DNA of 64,000 bases from Aureispira anguillae (GTDB lineage Bacteria > Bacteroidota > Bacteroidia > Chitinophagales > Saprospiraceae), in assembly GCF_026000115.1 (NCBI RefSeq), contig NZ_AP026867.1, forward strand, positions 7,417,001 through 7,481,000, read 5' to 3'. A program made the translations under genes and the position numbers. The number at the start of each line of letters is the position of its first letter. The first letter of the stretch is position 1. Shown in pieces: positions 52,699-61,288 of the stretch. The notes below the pieces were generated by a model. That model was not told where the DNA came from. It ran no database searches and saw nothing but the letters and a program-made list of their open reading frames with translations.

Positions 52699-54222
52699 TT
52701 ACGATTTTATGGGGAAAGAAGCTAAAATTTCTTCTAGATATTGTCTTTTATTAGAAAGTCTAGGGATTTTATGCTGTCCGCCGTACTTGCCTTTAGACTT
52801 GAGCCAGTTGTGAAAAGACCCTGGAGGAACTACGGTTAATTCGAGTTCTTGTAGGGCAATATCCTTATATCTTTTAGCCTCATAGTCGGAGTTCAATTTT
52901 TGTAAATTCATATCCAATAATTGTTGGAATTGAAGCATGCTTTGGGGCGATTTTTGAAACTCAACCAACCATTCATGCCCTCCTTTTGAGGTCTTGGATA
53001 AAAAGATAGGAGCAACAGTATATTCCGAAATCTGAGCATCTAATTCATAACAGGTATTGGTCAATGCTTTTTCGGCGTTCCAAACCATTACCTCCTCGCC
53101 AAATACATTGATAAATTGTTGAGTGCGTCCTGTTATCTCAATATGATGTGGATACAAAGAAGAAAACCGTACTGTATCCCCAATCATATAGCGCCACAAA
53201 CCAGCATTGGTACTAATTACAATCGCATAATCGATTCCTTTTTGAACTTGCTCTATGGTATAAGCCTGAGGTTGGTCTTTGTGCAATTGATCTAGTGGAA
53301 TAAATTCATAAAAAACGCCACTGTCAAATAGTAATTGCATGCCTTGGTCTTCCTTGGAGAATTGAGTAGCAAAAAAACCTTCAGAAGCATTATAAGTATT
53401 CCGATACTCAACAGTTTTGCAAGGAAATAAGTTGTCAAATTGAGAACGATAAGGCGAAAAATCTACCCCTCCATGTGCATATAATTCAAAATTAGGAAAA
53501 ACCTCCGAAAGATTCTTTTTGCCCGATAATTCTAATATTCGTCGTAGCAAAACAAGTGTCCATGTAGGGACACCACTTAGGTTGCTGATATTTTGGTGGA
53601 CGGCAACTTGAGCAATTTTTTCTATCTTTTTTTCCCAGTCTGGCAGCAGGGCAGTAGGAATATTAGGCGTCAAAAAATAAGCTGCATAAAAAGGTAAATG
53701 TTGGAGCATAATTGCAGAAACATCTCCCATAAATGTTTGGGCTTGTCGATCAAATATGGATAATTCTCCCCCCATAATAATTGCTCGACTGGCATCAAAT
53801 AATTTGGATTTAGGGTAGTTGTGAAACCAAATAGAAACCGCATCGTGTGCGCCTTTGAGATGGCAATGTTTTAGATTGTTAGGAGGAACAGGAATGTATT
53901 TACTTTTGTTATTGGTAGTGCCTGACGATCGAGAAAAATAAGTAACCTTACCAGGATAAAGAACATTCTTTTCTCCCTTCATCATGCGTTGTATGTAGGG
54001 AGCCAGCATTTCATAGCTGTGAATGGGAACCCGTTCTTGGAGTTGTTGGATAGAATTGATGGATCCAAAGCCGTATTTTTTGCCAAATGCAGTAGTTGAT
54101 GCTTGTTGAATCAATTGTTTAAATACTCGTTCTTGGGTATCAATAGGCTTTTCTATTGCCCGTTGAACTCGATGCATATTTAAATTAAAACCAGTTTTTA
54201 TTACAGCATTTAACCACTTCAT
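52699..54222 (-). CDS. GH3 auxin-responsive promoter family protein
   Basis: A 507-residue member of the GH3 family, an acyl-adenylate or amide-forming enzyme superfamily found in many Bacteroidota. The ATP-binding loop appears in YFSRSSGTTNNKSKYIPVP, and GVDFSPY, YNASEGFFATQF and MIGDTVRFSSLYPHHIEITGR are adenylation motifs in the usual order. It likely activates a carboxylic acid with ATP and joins it to an amine or amino acid, but the native substrate is not known in bacteria. I use the ATG at 54220-54222; the frame extends upstream only to a GTG at 54267. A SRPBCC gene lies upstream on the same strand. Confidence 0.87.
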   Translation of the reverse strand: MKWLNAVIKTGFNLNMHRVQRAIEKPIDTQERVFKQLIQQASTTAFGKKYGFGSINSIQQLQERVPIHSYEMLAPYIQRMMKGEKNVLYPGKVTYFSRSSGTTNNKSKYIPVPPNNLKHCHLKGAHDAVSIWFHNYPKSKLFDASRAIIMGGELSIFDRQAQTFMGDVSAIMLQHLPFYAAYFLTPNIPTALLPDWEKKIEKIAQVAVHQNISNLSGVPTWTLVLLRRILELSGKKNLSEVFPNFELYAHGGVDFSPYRSQFDNLFPCKTVEYRNTYNASEGFFATQFSKEDQGMQLLFDSGVFYEFIPLDQLHKDQPQAYTIEQVQKGIDYAIVISTNAGLWRYMIGDTVRFSSLYPHHIEITGRTQQFINVFGEEVMVWNAEKALTNTCYELDAQISEYTVAPIFLSKTSKGGHEWLVEFQKSPQSMLQFQQLLDMNLQKLNSDYEAKRYKDIALQELELTVVPPGSFHNWLKSKGKYGGQHKIPRLSNKRQYLEEILASFPIKS

Positions 54223-54389
54223 AAACGATATCCAATGTTTATTGGTATAGGGGTGCTTAGCAAGCACTATTTATCTTAATCTCAAATAGACTGCAAAAAT
54301 ACAAAAAAAATAGCAAGGATTCTAGCGCTATAAAAATCGTTCATTGAGCACCTAAGTTGATGCTAATTTCTGTGTAGTGTTCGGCAATT

Positions 54390-54821
54390 CTAAAGAGTGC
54401 CCTGTTCTGCAATGATCTTTAATTTTTGATTGTGGTATTTATAGCTATCCTGTAGTTTAGTCAGCATCCACCCATTCAGCCATTGGCTAGCCCAACCGCT
54501 AAAGCGTTCTCCATGTTGCAACTCTGTTTGATTATTTCCGAGGTCTTTTAATTCATAATAATGTTCCCCCATCATAATAGAAGCATTTAAAAGAGTGCCT
54601 TTCCAGACAATTTTTTGTTGCTTTTTTAAGCTGATAATCTGAATTGGAAATACATTTTTGAGGGGCAGGATATGAGCAAATACAATCCTTCCTTCTTTTA
54701 CGGTTCCCCAAACTTTGCCTACCAATGGATTCCATTCAGGATAGCGATCAAAATCAGTTAATATTGCCCAGACTTTCGAAATAGGGGCATTAATAATGGT
54801 TTGAGTGTGGCAAGATTTCAT
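54390..54821 (-). CDS. SRPBCC family (START-like) protein
   Basis: A 143-residue cytosolic protein of the SRPBCC/START-like fold, a hydrophobic-ligand cavity. The N-terminus TIINAPISKVWAILTDFDRYPEWNPLVG is typical, and the ending SWLNGWMLTKLQDSYKYHNQKLK forms the long C-terminal helix that closes the cavity. Ligand unknown. The GH3 gene follows 168 bp downstream on the same strand and may use or make the ligand, but this is inference. Confidence 0.85.
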   Translation of the reverse strand: MKSCHTQTIINAPISKVWAILTDFDRYPEWNPLVGKVWGTVKEGRIVFAHILPLKNVFPIQIISLKKQQKIVWKGTLLNASIMMGEHYYELKDLGNNQTELQHGERFSGWASQWLNGWMLTKLQDSYKYHNQKLKIIAEQGTL

Positions 54822-55042
54822 TATAAATTGTGGTTATCGTCGCAGAATATAGTATATTAAGAACAAAGTTGGTACAATAAATTAGAACCTAAGATTTTTA
54901 TAAGGATAAATTTAATTTTTAACAAAAAAAATATAGCTTTAAAGGTTAGACTTATTGTGTAGGGAATCTTTGGGCAGTTTAGTCAATCAATTGTTTTTTG
55001 CCTTGTATAACCAATAGAATAAAGGTTGGTTATTCTAAACTA

Positions 55043-55105
55043 ATACTCCGTTGAACAGCACATAACCAAAGGCGGAACCCAGTAACTAACGAATCAATGG
55101 GGTAT
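55043..55105. repeat. Short inverted repeat upstream of mpl
   Basis: ATACTCCGTTGA at 55043-55054 and TCAATGGGGTAT at 55094-55105 are inverted copies (10 of 12). The ACTCCGTTGA string also occurs near 48701, suggesting membership in the CATTACTTCGTTAA family. Otherwise the 54822-55147 gap shows nothing. Confidence 0.4.
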
Positions 55106-55147
55106 TCTATCAATAAATGAGACTACATTCCGTAATCAACAAATCAA

Positions 55148-56527
55148 ATGAAAATACATTTTATAGCTATAGGGGGCGCTCTTATGCACAACCTAGCTCT
55201 CGCATTGCAACAAAAAGGATATACAATAACTGGATCAGACGACGAAATCTATGATCCATCTTATACTCGATTAAAGAACGCTGGATTATTGCCTGCTAAA
55301 ATGGGGTGGAATATTGAGAATATAAAAAGAGATTTGGATGCGGTTATTGTAGGTATGCATGCAAGACCTAATAATCCAGAGTTATTAAAAGCTCAAGAAT
55401 TAGGGCTAACCATCTATTCTTATCCAGAATACATTTATTTGCAAAGTCAACATAAAAAAAGAATTGTAGTGGGAGGGAGTCATGGAAAAACTACCACAAC
55501 GTCTATGATTATGCACATTTTAAAGCATTATAATATTGATTTTGATTATGCGGTTGGGGCTCAGTTGAATGGTTTTGAATTAATGGTGCGCTTATCGGAT
55601 GCGCCAATTATTGTTATAGAAGGAGATGAGTACTTATCTTCACCAATTGATATTTTGCCTAAGTTTTTGCATTATCACCCACATATAGCCGTCTTGACAG
55701 GGGTAGCATGGGATCATATCAATGTTTTTCCTACCTTCAAAAAATACAAAAAACAGTTTAAAAAATTCATCAAGAGTATCATGCCAAATGGCACCTTGAT
55801 TTATTATAAAAAAGATAAGCATCTGAAGAAAATGGCGAACTTGGCACCCGCTCAAATTATTGCTTATGATACCCCTGCCAATGACATTCAAGAGCATCAG
55901 ACTTATTTAAGGTTGGACTATAATTATTCGTTGAAGGCTCAAACGGATGTAGGAATTCCGTTACAAATTTTTGGAAAACACAATCTACAAAACTTTCAAG
56001 CTGCTCGTTTGGTTTGCCGAGAATTGGGGTTGAGTGATGGGCAAATACTAGAAGCTATTCAGGCATTTGAAGGAGCTGCAAAACGACTGGAAACGTTGGC
56101 AAAAAATGACCAACAAGTGATTTACAAAGATTTTGCACATGCTCCATCCAAGGTAAAAGCAACAATTAATGCTGTAAAGGGACAGTATGCAGACCGAAAG
56201 TTAATAGCAGTGTTAGAGCTACATACTTTTAGCTCGCTCAATATTGATTTTTTGGAAGAATATTTAGGAAGTATGGGGGCAGCAGATACCGCTTATGTTT
56301 ATTATAATCGCCATACGATTCAGATGAAAAAATTAAAAGATATTGCTCCCAAAGATGTAGAAGAGGCTTTTTATCATCCTAATTTAACGGTTTTTACAGA
56401 TAATGAGGCTTTGGAAGCTACACTCCAAAAAGATATACAAAAACAAAAGGCGAATGTATTATTGATGAGTTCTGGAAATTGGGGTGGGATGGATATTATG
56501 GGATTGATTAAAGAAAAAGAAGCTTAA
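55148..56527 (+). CDS. mpl: UDP-N-acetylmuramate:L-alanyl-gamma-D-glutamyl-meso-diaminopimelate ligase
   Basis: Mpl ligates recycled murein tripeptide to UDP-N-acetylmuramate in the cytosol, saving steps of peptidoglycan synthesis. The 459 residues begin MKIHFIAIGGALMHNLALAL, a Mur-ligase N-terminal domain resembling MurC. The ATP P-loop is GGSHGKTTTTSM at about 110-121, the metal-binding region includes IVIEGDEYLSSP, and AWDHINVF follows. The C-terminal domain includes DFAHAPSKVKATI and ELHTFSSLN. The MurC-like fold together with the DFAHAPSKV segment favours Mpl over MurC. Single gene with 134 bp to the next. Confidence 0.88.
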   Translation: MKIHFIAIGGALMHNLALALQQKGYTITGSDDEIYDPSYTRLKNAGLLPAKMGWNIENIKRDLDAVIVGMHARPNNPELLKAQELGLTIYSYPEYIYLQSQHKKRIVVGGSHGKTTTTSMIMHILKHYNIDFDYAVGAQLNGFELMVRLSDAPIIVIEGDEYLSSPIDILPKFLHYHPHIAVLTGVAWDHINVFPTFKKYKKQFKKFIKSIMPNGTLIYYKKDKHLKKMANLAPAQIIAYDTPANDIQEHQTYLRLDYNYSLKAQTDVGIPLQIFGKHNLQNFQAARLVCRELGLSDGQILEAIQAFEGAAKRLETLAKNDQQVIYKDFAHAPSKVKATINAVKGQYADRKLIAVLELHTFSSLNIDFLEEYLGSMGAADTAYVYYNRHTIQMKKLKDIAPKDVEEAFYHPNLTVFTDNEALEATLQKDIQKQKANVLLMSSGNWGGMDIMGLIKEKEA

Positions 56528-56661
56528 TTTTAGTATACAGTTCATTATAGGGAGATTTGTAGTTTGGGGTTTGAGCACTTCATTATATAAATTTCAAAGT
56601 TCATGGAGTAGGTAGTAGTTTCGTACAATAAAATTTTATAGAAAACGGTTGGCAATAATTT

Positions 56662-57426
56662 ATGGCAAAAAGAAAAACAGCTTCCAAAAAGCGATTAGAA
56701 GAAATTGTAGTGCAAAAAAAAGCGCAAGCTTATTTAGAGCAGTACTACAAAATAAAGCATGGACAGCGACACTTTTATTCTAATATAGAAGAACGTACGA
56801 AGAAGAAATATGGGATGAAACGAGCGGATGGCTTGTTGGCTTATAAGCTAAACAACAAGAAGGCTTATGTAGTATCTATGGAGGCTAAATCACACAAAAC
56901 CTTGCCAGCTCTAAAACCTTATCGAGTCAATAAGGTTTGGATTCGAGACAGCATTTGGAAAGCTTTTTTACTAACCCTAGCAACAGGATTATTGTTTTTG
57001 ACATGGAGAGGGGATGGCTGGATAGAGCGTTTTTTATTGCCTTTTGGGGTCTGGTTTACAGCAACGGTTGTACACTTATTGGTGTTTAGAAATAGCTATA
57101 AATATCAAGAAATGGAAGTTATTCATCAAGTATTTCAATATCCTGCTAATGAGCAATGGTTGTCACTTTCAGAGGATTCTTTTGATATGATAAAGGAGCA
57201 CCTACGAATGAATTTGATCAAAATTTGTAAAGCGAGAGATATTGGCGTTTTGATGGTTGACCCTCAATTAAACGTTAATTTAATCCATCCTCCTAAAGCA
57301 AGACGTCGTTTTTGGTGGTATGGATATTTGACGTATTATCATAATGAGGAAGCGATTCGAAAACACTTGGGAATGAAACCTAGGGTTGCTCCTGCCTCTA
57401 AATCTAAGAAGAAGAAAAAAAAATAA
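56662..57426 (+). CDS. Membrane protein with possible PD-(D/E)xK-like motif, unknown
   Basis: A 254-residue protein, very basic at both ends (MAKRKTASKKR and KSKKKKKK). Two hydrophobic segments lie at about 95-115 and 122-140. Before them is a stretch with D56, then 17 residues, then E74-A-K76 (RADGLLAYK and VVSMEAKSHK). This spacing resembles the D...ExK active site of restriction-like nucleases such as NERD or Mrr domains. After the helices is a region ending LNVNLIHPPKARRRFWWYG. I recognise no named family. Terminator at 57432-57474. Could instead be a structural membrane protein. Confidence 0.62.
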   Translation: MAKRKTASKKRLEEIVVQKKAQAYLEQYYKIKHGQRHFYSNIEERTKKKYGMKRADGLLAYKLNNKKAYVVSMEAKSHKTLPALKPYRVNKVWIRDSIWKAFLLTLATGLLFLTWRGDGWIERFLLPFGVWFTATVVHLLVFRNSYKYQEMEVIHQVFQYPANEQWLSLSEDSFDMIKEHLRMNLIKICKARDIGVLMVDPQLNVNLIHPPKARRRFWWYGYLTYYHNEEAIRKHLGMKPRVAPASKSKKKKKK

Positions 57427-57431
57427 ACTCG

Positions 57432-57474
57432 TTGAACAGCTGTGTAGAAGACAACTCAGCTGTTCAATTTTTTT
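57432..57474 (+). terminator. Rho-independent terminator after 57426
   Basis: TTGAACAGCTG at 57432-57442 pairs with CAGCTGTTCAA at 57457-57467, followed by seven or more T residues. Confidence 0.82.
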
Positions 57475-57534
57475 ATATTGAGTTGCCGAGATAAGCCGTA
57501 TTGTTATGAAAATCAGTGTTAGAATAATTGGTTT

Positions 57535-58005
57535 CTAATCTTGGAGATCGAGTTTGTGTTTATTCGAAAGACAAGGTTCTGCATAATCAATTATTCCTTT
57601 TTGTTGGTAAAGGTCCAGTTCCTTTTTTATCAACGTATAATCAATTCGTTTTAGAATTTCCATTGAAAAATAATGATCGTTTAGCCCTTCAGACTCGCAG
57701 TGCAAGGCTTTAAATTTTCTTCTGAGCATTTCTTTGTCATAATCTTTTTGGGTAACAATAACCAAAACAATAGAATTTTCAGAAGCAGTTGTGATTTCCT
57801 GATAAACCAAAAATCCTTCCTGTTCATCAAACTTGGCGATGAACTCATCATGTGTCGCAATTGGTGGACCATAAAAGGGAATACTATCTAGTTTATACAA
57901 CTGTTTATCGGCATCTATCTCGATGGCCCACATGGTTTCTTTTACGGTTTTACCTAAAACAGGACTATGATAACGGAATAAAACTTTCTTAAAGGAATCA
58001 GTCAT
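57535..58005 (-). CDS. DUF4265-like protein
   Basis: A 156-residue cytosolic protein. The start (ETMWAIEIDADKQLYKLDSIPFYGPPIATHDEFIAKF) resembles the DUF4265 pattern of small bacterial proteins with an N-terminal beta-barrel-like fold, and the second half is mixed alpha/beta. Function unknown. It follows a lipoprotein gene by 28 bp on the same strand, so the two form a short unit after the rny terminator. Family assignment is moderate. Confidence 0.65.
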   Translation of the reverse strand: MTDSFKKVLFRYHSPVLGKTVKETMWAIEIDADKQLYKLDSIPFYGPPIATHDEFIAKFDEQEGFLVYQEITTASENSIVLVIVTQKDYDKEMLRRKFKALHCESEGLNDHYFSMEILKRIDYTLIKKELDLYQQKGIIDYAEPCLSNKHKLDLQD

Positions 58006-58033
58006 TGAAGAGGTTTTAGTGTGTGTCTAAATT

Positions 58034-58654
58034 TTATTGAACAAGGGTGGTATCTTTTAAGAGTTGAAAACTACCAAAAAAATCAGCGGAGTCCTTGGGA
58101 CTAAAGGGACCAATAGAAGAATACATACTCAATTGATAGACTCGATTTTTGACCAAAAAGATTTTGTATAAAATATCTAAGGGTTTCTTTTCGGCATGAG
58201 CAACAAAAGATAGCCCCTTGTATTTACGCTCTAGTTTGATTTTCTCTTCGCTAATGGTATGGGCTTTTAAGTCTTCTAATACTCGATATTTGATTCCCTT
58301 TAAAAGCTGTTTTTTGTTGGCTAATCGAATCATTTTTTTTGGATAATCCGAAAAACTGGCAACCCACGCTTGCGTATCGTCTTTAGAGTAAATATATTGT
58401 GTCAGATGAATCTCTCCAATAGCGGCAGTAGTGGTATGTTTGTGCTCTTGTGGGGCATCGGGAAATAGAATACTAAACTGTCCCTCTTTAGAGACAAAGG
58501 GGATAATTCCAGAAGGAGCCTCAAGGGCTTTTTTTTCTAGTTTTGGCTTGGGTAAAGAACTGCTTGAATAGGCTTTTAGGTCTGGTTTTTCAAGCTCGTT
58601 TGCACAAGCAATTAATAAAGAGCTAAACAATAAAATTAGGAAGAGCCTTGTCAT
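58034..58654 (-). CDS. Lipoprotein of unknown function
   Basis: A 206-residue lipoprotein: signal peptide with lipobox LIAC, Cys at position 17 from the ATG at 58652-58654. Upstream of this ATG the frame opens only to a TTG at 58744 through the terminator, so the shorter start is right. The mature part begins with a Pro/Lys-rich stretch, then a segment FSILFPDAPQEHKHTTTAAIGEIHLTQYIY that resembles the beta-rich region of small envelope lipoproteins. No family recognised. 28 bp before the DUF4265-like gene, likely co-transcribed. Confidence 0.68.
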   Translation of the reverse strand: MTRLFLILLFSSLLIACANELEKPDLKAYSSSSLPKPKLEKKALEAPSGIIPFVSKEGQFSILFPDAPQEHKHTTTAAIGEIHLTQYIYSKDDTQAWVASFSDYPKKMIRLANKKQLLKGIKYRVLEDLKAHTISEEKIKLERKYKGLSFVAHAEKKPLDILYKIFLVKNRVYQLSMYSSIGPFSPKDSADFFGSFQLLKDTTLVQ

Positions 58655-58676
58655 TTTGTTGGACTTTGGATTCAAT

Positions 58677-58715
58677 AAAAAAGCAACTTTATCTCTACGA
58701 CAAAGTTGCTTTTTT
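58677..58715 (-). terminator. Terminator after rny
   Basis: AAAAGCAACTTT at 58679-58690 pairs with AAAGTTGCTTTT at 58702-58713, with T-rich and A-rich flanks; on the minus strand it ends the rny transcript 30 bp past the stop. Confidence 0.8.
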
Positions 58716-58744
58716 ATACGATTTAATTTTAGATTTGTTGGCAA

Positions 58745-60382
58745 TTATCGAGCAAAAGCTACTGAGCGTTTTTCACGGATGACAGTCACCTTAATTTGAC
58801 CTGGATATTGCATTTCATTCTGAATTTTTTGAGAAATTAAGAACGACAACTCTTCGGCTTTATTATCCGATACTTTATCTGCTTCAACAATAACACGAAG
58901 TTCACGTCCAGCTTGCATTGCATAAACTTTTTGAACCCCATCGTGCGCCAATGCAACTTGCTCTAGTTCTTTGATACGTTCGATGTAGCTTTCCAAAATC
59001 TCACGACGAGCACCAGGACGAGCACCAGAAATGGCATCACAAACCTGAACAATTGGAGAAATAATATATTTCATTTCAACCTCATCGTGATGCGCTCCTA
59101 CTGCATTCGAAACCGCAGCTTTTTCACCGTGACGCTCACACATTTTCATACCCAACAAAGCATGAGAAAGCTCAGTTTCTTCTTCCCCAACTTTACCAAT
59201 ATCGTGCAACAATCCAGCACGTTTAGCTAATTTTACTTCTCTAGAACTCAAGCCTAGTTCTGCGGACATAATGGCGCATAATTTAGCTGTTTCGATAGAG
59301 TGTTTTAGTAAGTTTTGTCCATAAGAAGAACGGAAACGCATCCGTCCAACCATACGGATAAGAGGAGCTTGTAAACCGTGAATATTTAGATCAATGACCG
59401 TGCGTTGACCAATTTCCATGATTTGTTCCTCAATTTGTTTTTTGGTTTTAGCAACAATCTCTTCGATACGAGCAGGGTGTATACGACCATCTGCAACCAA
59501 GCGTTGTAAAGACAAACGACAGACTTCACGACGAATAGGATCAAAGCTAGAAATAATAACCGCTTCAGGCGTATCATCAACAATAATTTCAACACCAGTA
59601 GCCGATTCTAGTGCACGAATGTTACGTCCTTCTCGACCAATAATTTGCCCTTTTAGATCATCCGAGTCTAAACGGAAAACAGAAACCGTATTTTCGATGG
59701 TATGTTCTGCTGCCATTCGTTGGATCGATTGAATAACAATTTTTTTAGCTTCCTTGTTGGCACTCATTTTAGCTTCTTCAAAACGATCTTTGACATAAGC
59801 CATAGCCTCAGCATCTGCTTTATCCTTGATGTTTTTCAACAACTCATCTTTAGCTTGTTGGGCAGTAAGTTTGGCAATTTTTTCCAATTGAGCCAAGTAT
59901 TCATTTTCCTTATTGCTGAGTGTTTCCATTTTTACCTCCACTAACTCTAATTGTTGGTTGAGGTTTTCACGGATTTTTTGAACCGCAGTTTCTTTTTTGA
60001 GAATAGCTTTTTCTCTAGTCAAAGAAATTTTGTCTCTTTCTAGTGCTTTATCTTCGCTGCTTTTTAGTTTTAGCTCACGTTTTTTGCAGTTGTTCTCAAA
60101 TTCCTTTTTCTTATTAATAAAATGTTTTTTAGCTTCTGCCATTTTATTATTTTTGAGATGTTCGCCTTCTTTTTTAGCTTTTGCGACCATCCCACTTGCT
60201 TTATTTTCAGCTTCTTTAATCTTAGTATCAGCATTTTCTCTAGCTGATTTTAATATTTCATCTGCTTTTTTATCCAATTCCAGTTGGCGTTCTTTGTTGA
60301 TTTTTTCGAGTAGAAATCTACCGATAATTACACCAACTAAAACACCAATAATAGCTCCAACGATAAGTGCTGTTGCATCCAT
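58745..60382 (-). CDS. rny: Ribonuclease Y
   Basis: Membrane-anchored endoribonuclease initiating mRNA decay. From the ATG at 60380-60382 there are 545 residues; upstream the frame reads only to a TTG. One N-terminal membrane helix ([20 protein letters not shown]) leads into a long charged coiled coil (about 25-190), then a KH RNA-binding domain ([16 protein letters not shown], near residue 245) and an HD domain with [13 protein letters not shown] holding the metal-binding His-Asp. Length and order are standard. Downstream of zapA by 129 bp on the same strand, terminated at 58677-58715. Confidence 0.95.
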   Translation of the reverse strand: MDATALIVGAIIGVLVGVIIGRFLLEKINKERQLELDKKADEILKSARENADTKIKEAENKASGMVAKAKKEGEHLKNNKMAEAKKHFINKKKEFENNCKKRELKLKSSEDKALERDKISLTREKAILKKETAVQKIRENLNQQLELVEVKMETLSNKENEYLAQLEKIAKLTAQQAKDELLKNIKDKADAEAMAYVKDRFEEAKMSANKEAKKIVIQSIQRMAAEHTIENTVSVFRLDSDDLKGQIIGREGRNIRALESATGVEIIVDDTPEAVIISSFDPIRREVCRLSLQRLVADGRIHPARIEEIVAKTKKQIEEQIMEIGQRTVIDLNIHGLQAPLIRMVGRMRFRSSYGQNLLKHSIETAKLCAIMSAELGLSSREVKLAKRAGLLHDIGKVGEEETELSHALLGMKMCERHGEKAAVSNAVGAHHDEVEMKYIISPIVQVCDAISGARPGARREILESYIERIKELEQVALAHDGVQKVYAMQAGRELRVIVEADKVSDNKAEELSFLISQKIQNEMQYPGQIKVTVIREKRSVAFAR

Positions 60383-60511
60383 GATATGTTCAAGTTTATA
60401 TATAGATAACAGGGAAAATATCCCCAAATTAGTTTCTAGTAACTACAATGAATTAGAGTAAAATGTGGAAAACGAATAAATAGGATAGGAAAGAATAAAA
60501 GAACAGCAATT

Positions 60512-60808
60512 TTATTTTTCAAAAGCTTGTTCTAGGATATTTTCAATAGACTCAATGCGTTTTTGTACAGGAGCAAAGTTGGATTTTTTTTGTTCCTCAT
60601 GTAGCTCTTTTGCATAAGTCAATAGAAGCATAGCTAGTATATCTTGCTTATTGAGTTTATTGGCATAGCGGTTTTGTAAATCTAAGAACTCTTTATTGAG
60701 TTGTTGATTGATTAGTTTGACGCCTTCAACTTCATCTTGGGTAACCAATACAGGGTATGTGCGTCCTGCCAAAACAACAGGTATAGTCAATAAGTTATCT
60801 TCGTTCAT
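60512..60808 (-). CDS. zapA: Cell division protein ZapA
   Basis: A 98-residue ZapA-like protein that bundles FtsZ filaments at the division site. The N-terminal part (IPVVLAGRTYPVLVTQDE) is the usual beta-strand segment, followed by two long helices with LLTYAKELHEEQK typical of the family's dimerisation coiled coil. It lies 10 bp after the small coiled-coil gene and 129 bp before rny, a familiar arrangement in Bacteroidota. Start ATG at 60806-60808. Confidence 0.88.
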   Translation of the reverse strand: MNEDNLLTIPVVLAGRTYPVLVTQDEVEGVKLINQQLNKEFLDLQNRYANKLNKQDILAMLLLTYAKELHEEQKKSNFAPVQKRIESIENILEQAFEK

Positions 60809-60818
60809 GGTCTACAAT

Positions 60819-61118
60819 TTAGAGTTGCTCCAGCCACTCAATACTTGTATCTATATCTTGAATATATTGATCGATTCGTTTCTTTATTCCTTCTTTATCT
60901 TCTTGGTAAGCAAGTTTTAGTCGTTGAATATTTTGTGCTAGGTGATTGACCTCATTAGCTTGTCCAGCAAGTTGTTGCCGCAATTCTTCATTCTCTTTTT
61001 CCAATCGGCGGCGCACCAATAACAAGTCTTCACAGATGTCTTTAAATTGAAGATTTTGTTCAACTAGTTTCTTTACTTTCTTCTCTATCTCCTCTAATTT
61101 TACCTCTAAGGTACTCAT
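60819..61118 (-). CDS. Short coiled-coil protein upstream of zapA
   Basis: A 99-residue, almost entirely helical coiled-coil protein (heptad-like runs LEEIEKKVKKLVEQNLQF and LEKENEELRQQLAGQANEVN) with no signal peptide. From the ATG at 61116-61118; the frame beyond is opened only by a TTG at 61169. It ends 10 bp before zapA, so co-translation is likely and a role in division, like ZapB, is a guess. No sequence family confirmed. Confidence 0.78.
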   Translation of the reverse strand: MSTLEVKLEEIEKKVKKLVEQNLQFKDICEDLLLVRRRLEKENEELRQQLAGQANEVNHLAQNIQRLKLAYQEDKEGIKKRIDQYIQDIDTSIEWLEQL

Positions 61119-61221
61119 TTTTGCTAATTCTAAAAAATTATGAATTATTAAAGTTATAAGAGCAATCAATTTATGGCTAAACGTTCATCCATCTATTTCT
61201 CATCTCTTATAACGTAAAAGT

Positions 61222-61273
61222 GTTATAACTTATTGGGTTCCTAAATACCTTTGGGGCACCAATAAGTTATAAC
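61222..61273 (-). terminator. Long inverted repeat after pheT
   Basis: GTTATAACTTATTGG at 61222-61236 pairs fully with CCAATAAGTTATAAC at 61259-61273 around 22 nt. It lies just past the pheT stop at 61289 on the minus strand. No T tract follows, and competing GTTATAAGAG/CTCTTATAAC arms lie at 61151-61160 and 61204-61213. Confidence 0.55.
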
Positions 61274-61288
61274 TCTTTAAGAGAAAAC

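Noticed and set aside
59386-60461. Several frames on both strands overlapping rny
   Set aside because: Shadows of rny in other frames; rny is a strongly recognised gene.
60383-60511. 6S RNA between zapA and rny, by analogy with zapA-ssrS in enterobacteria
   Set aside because: The gap is only 129 bp and shows no long rod-like pairing.
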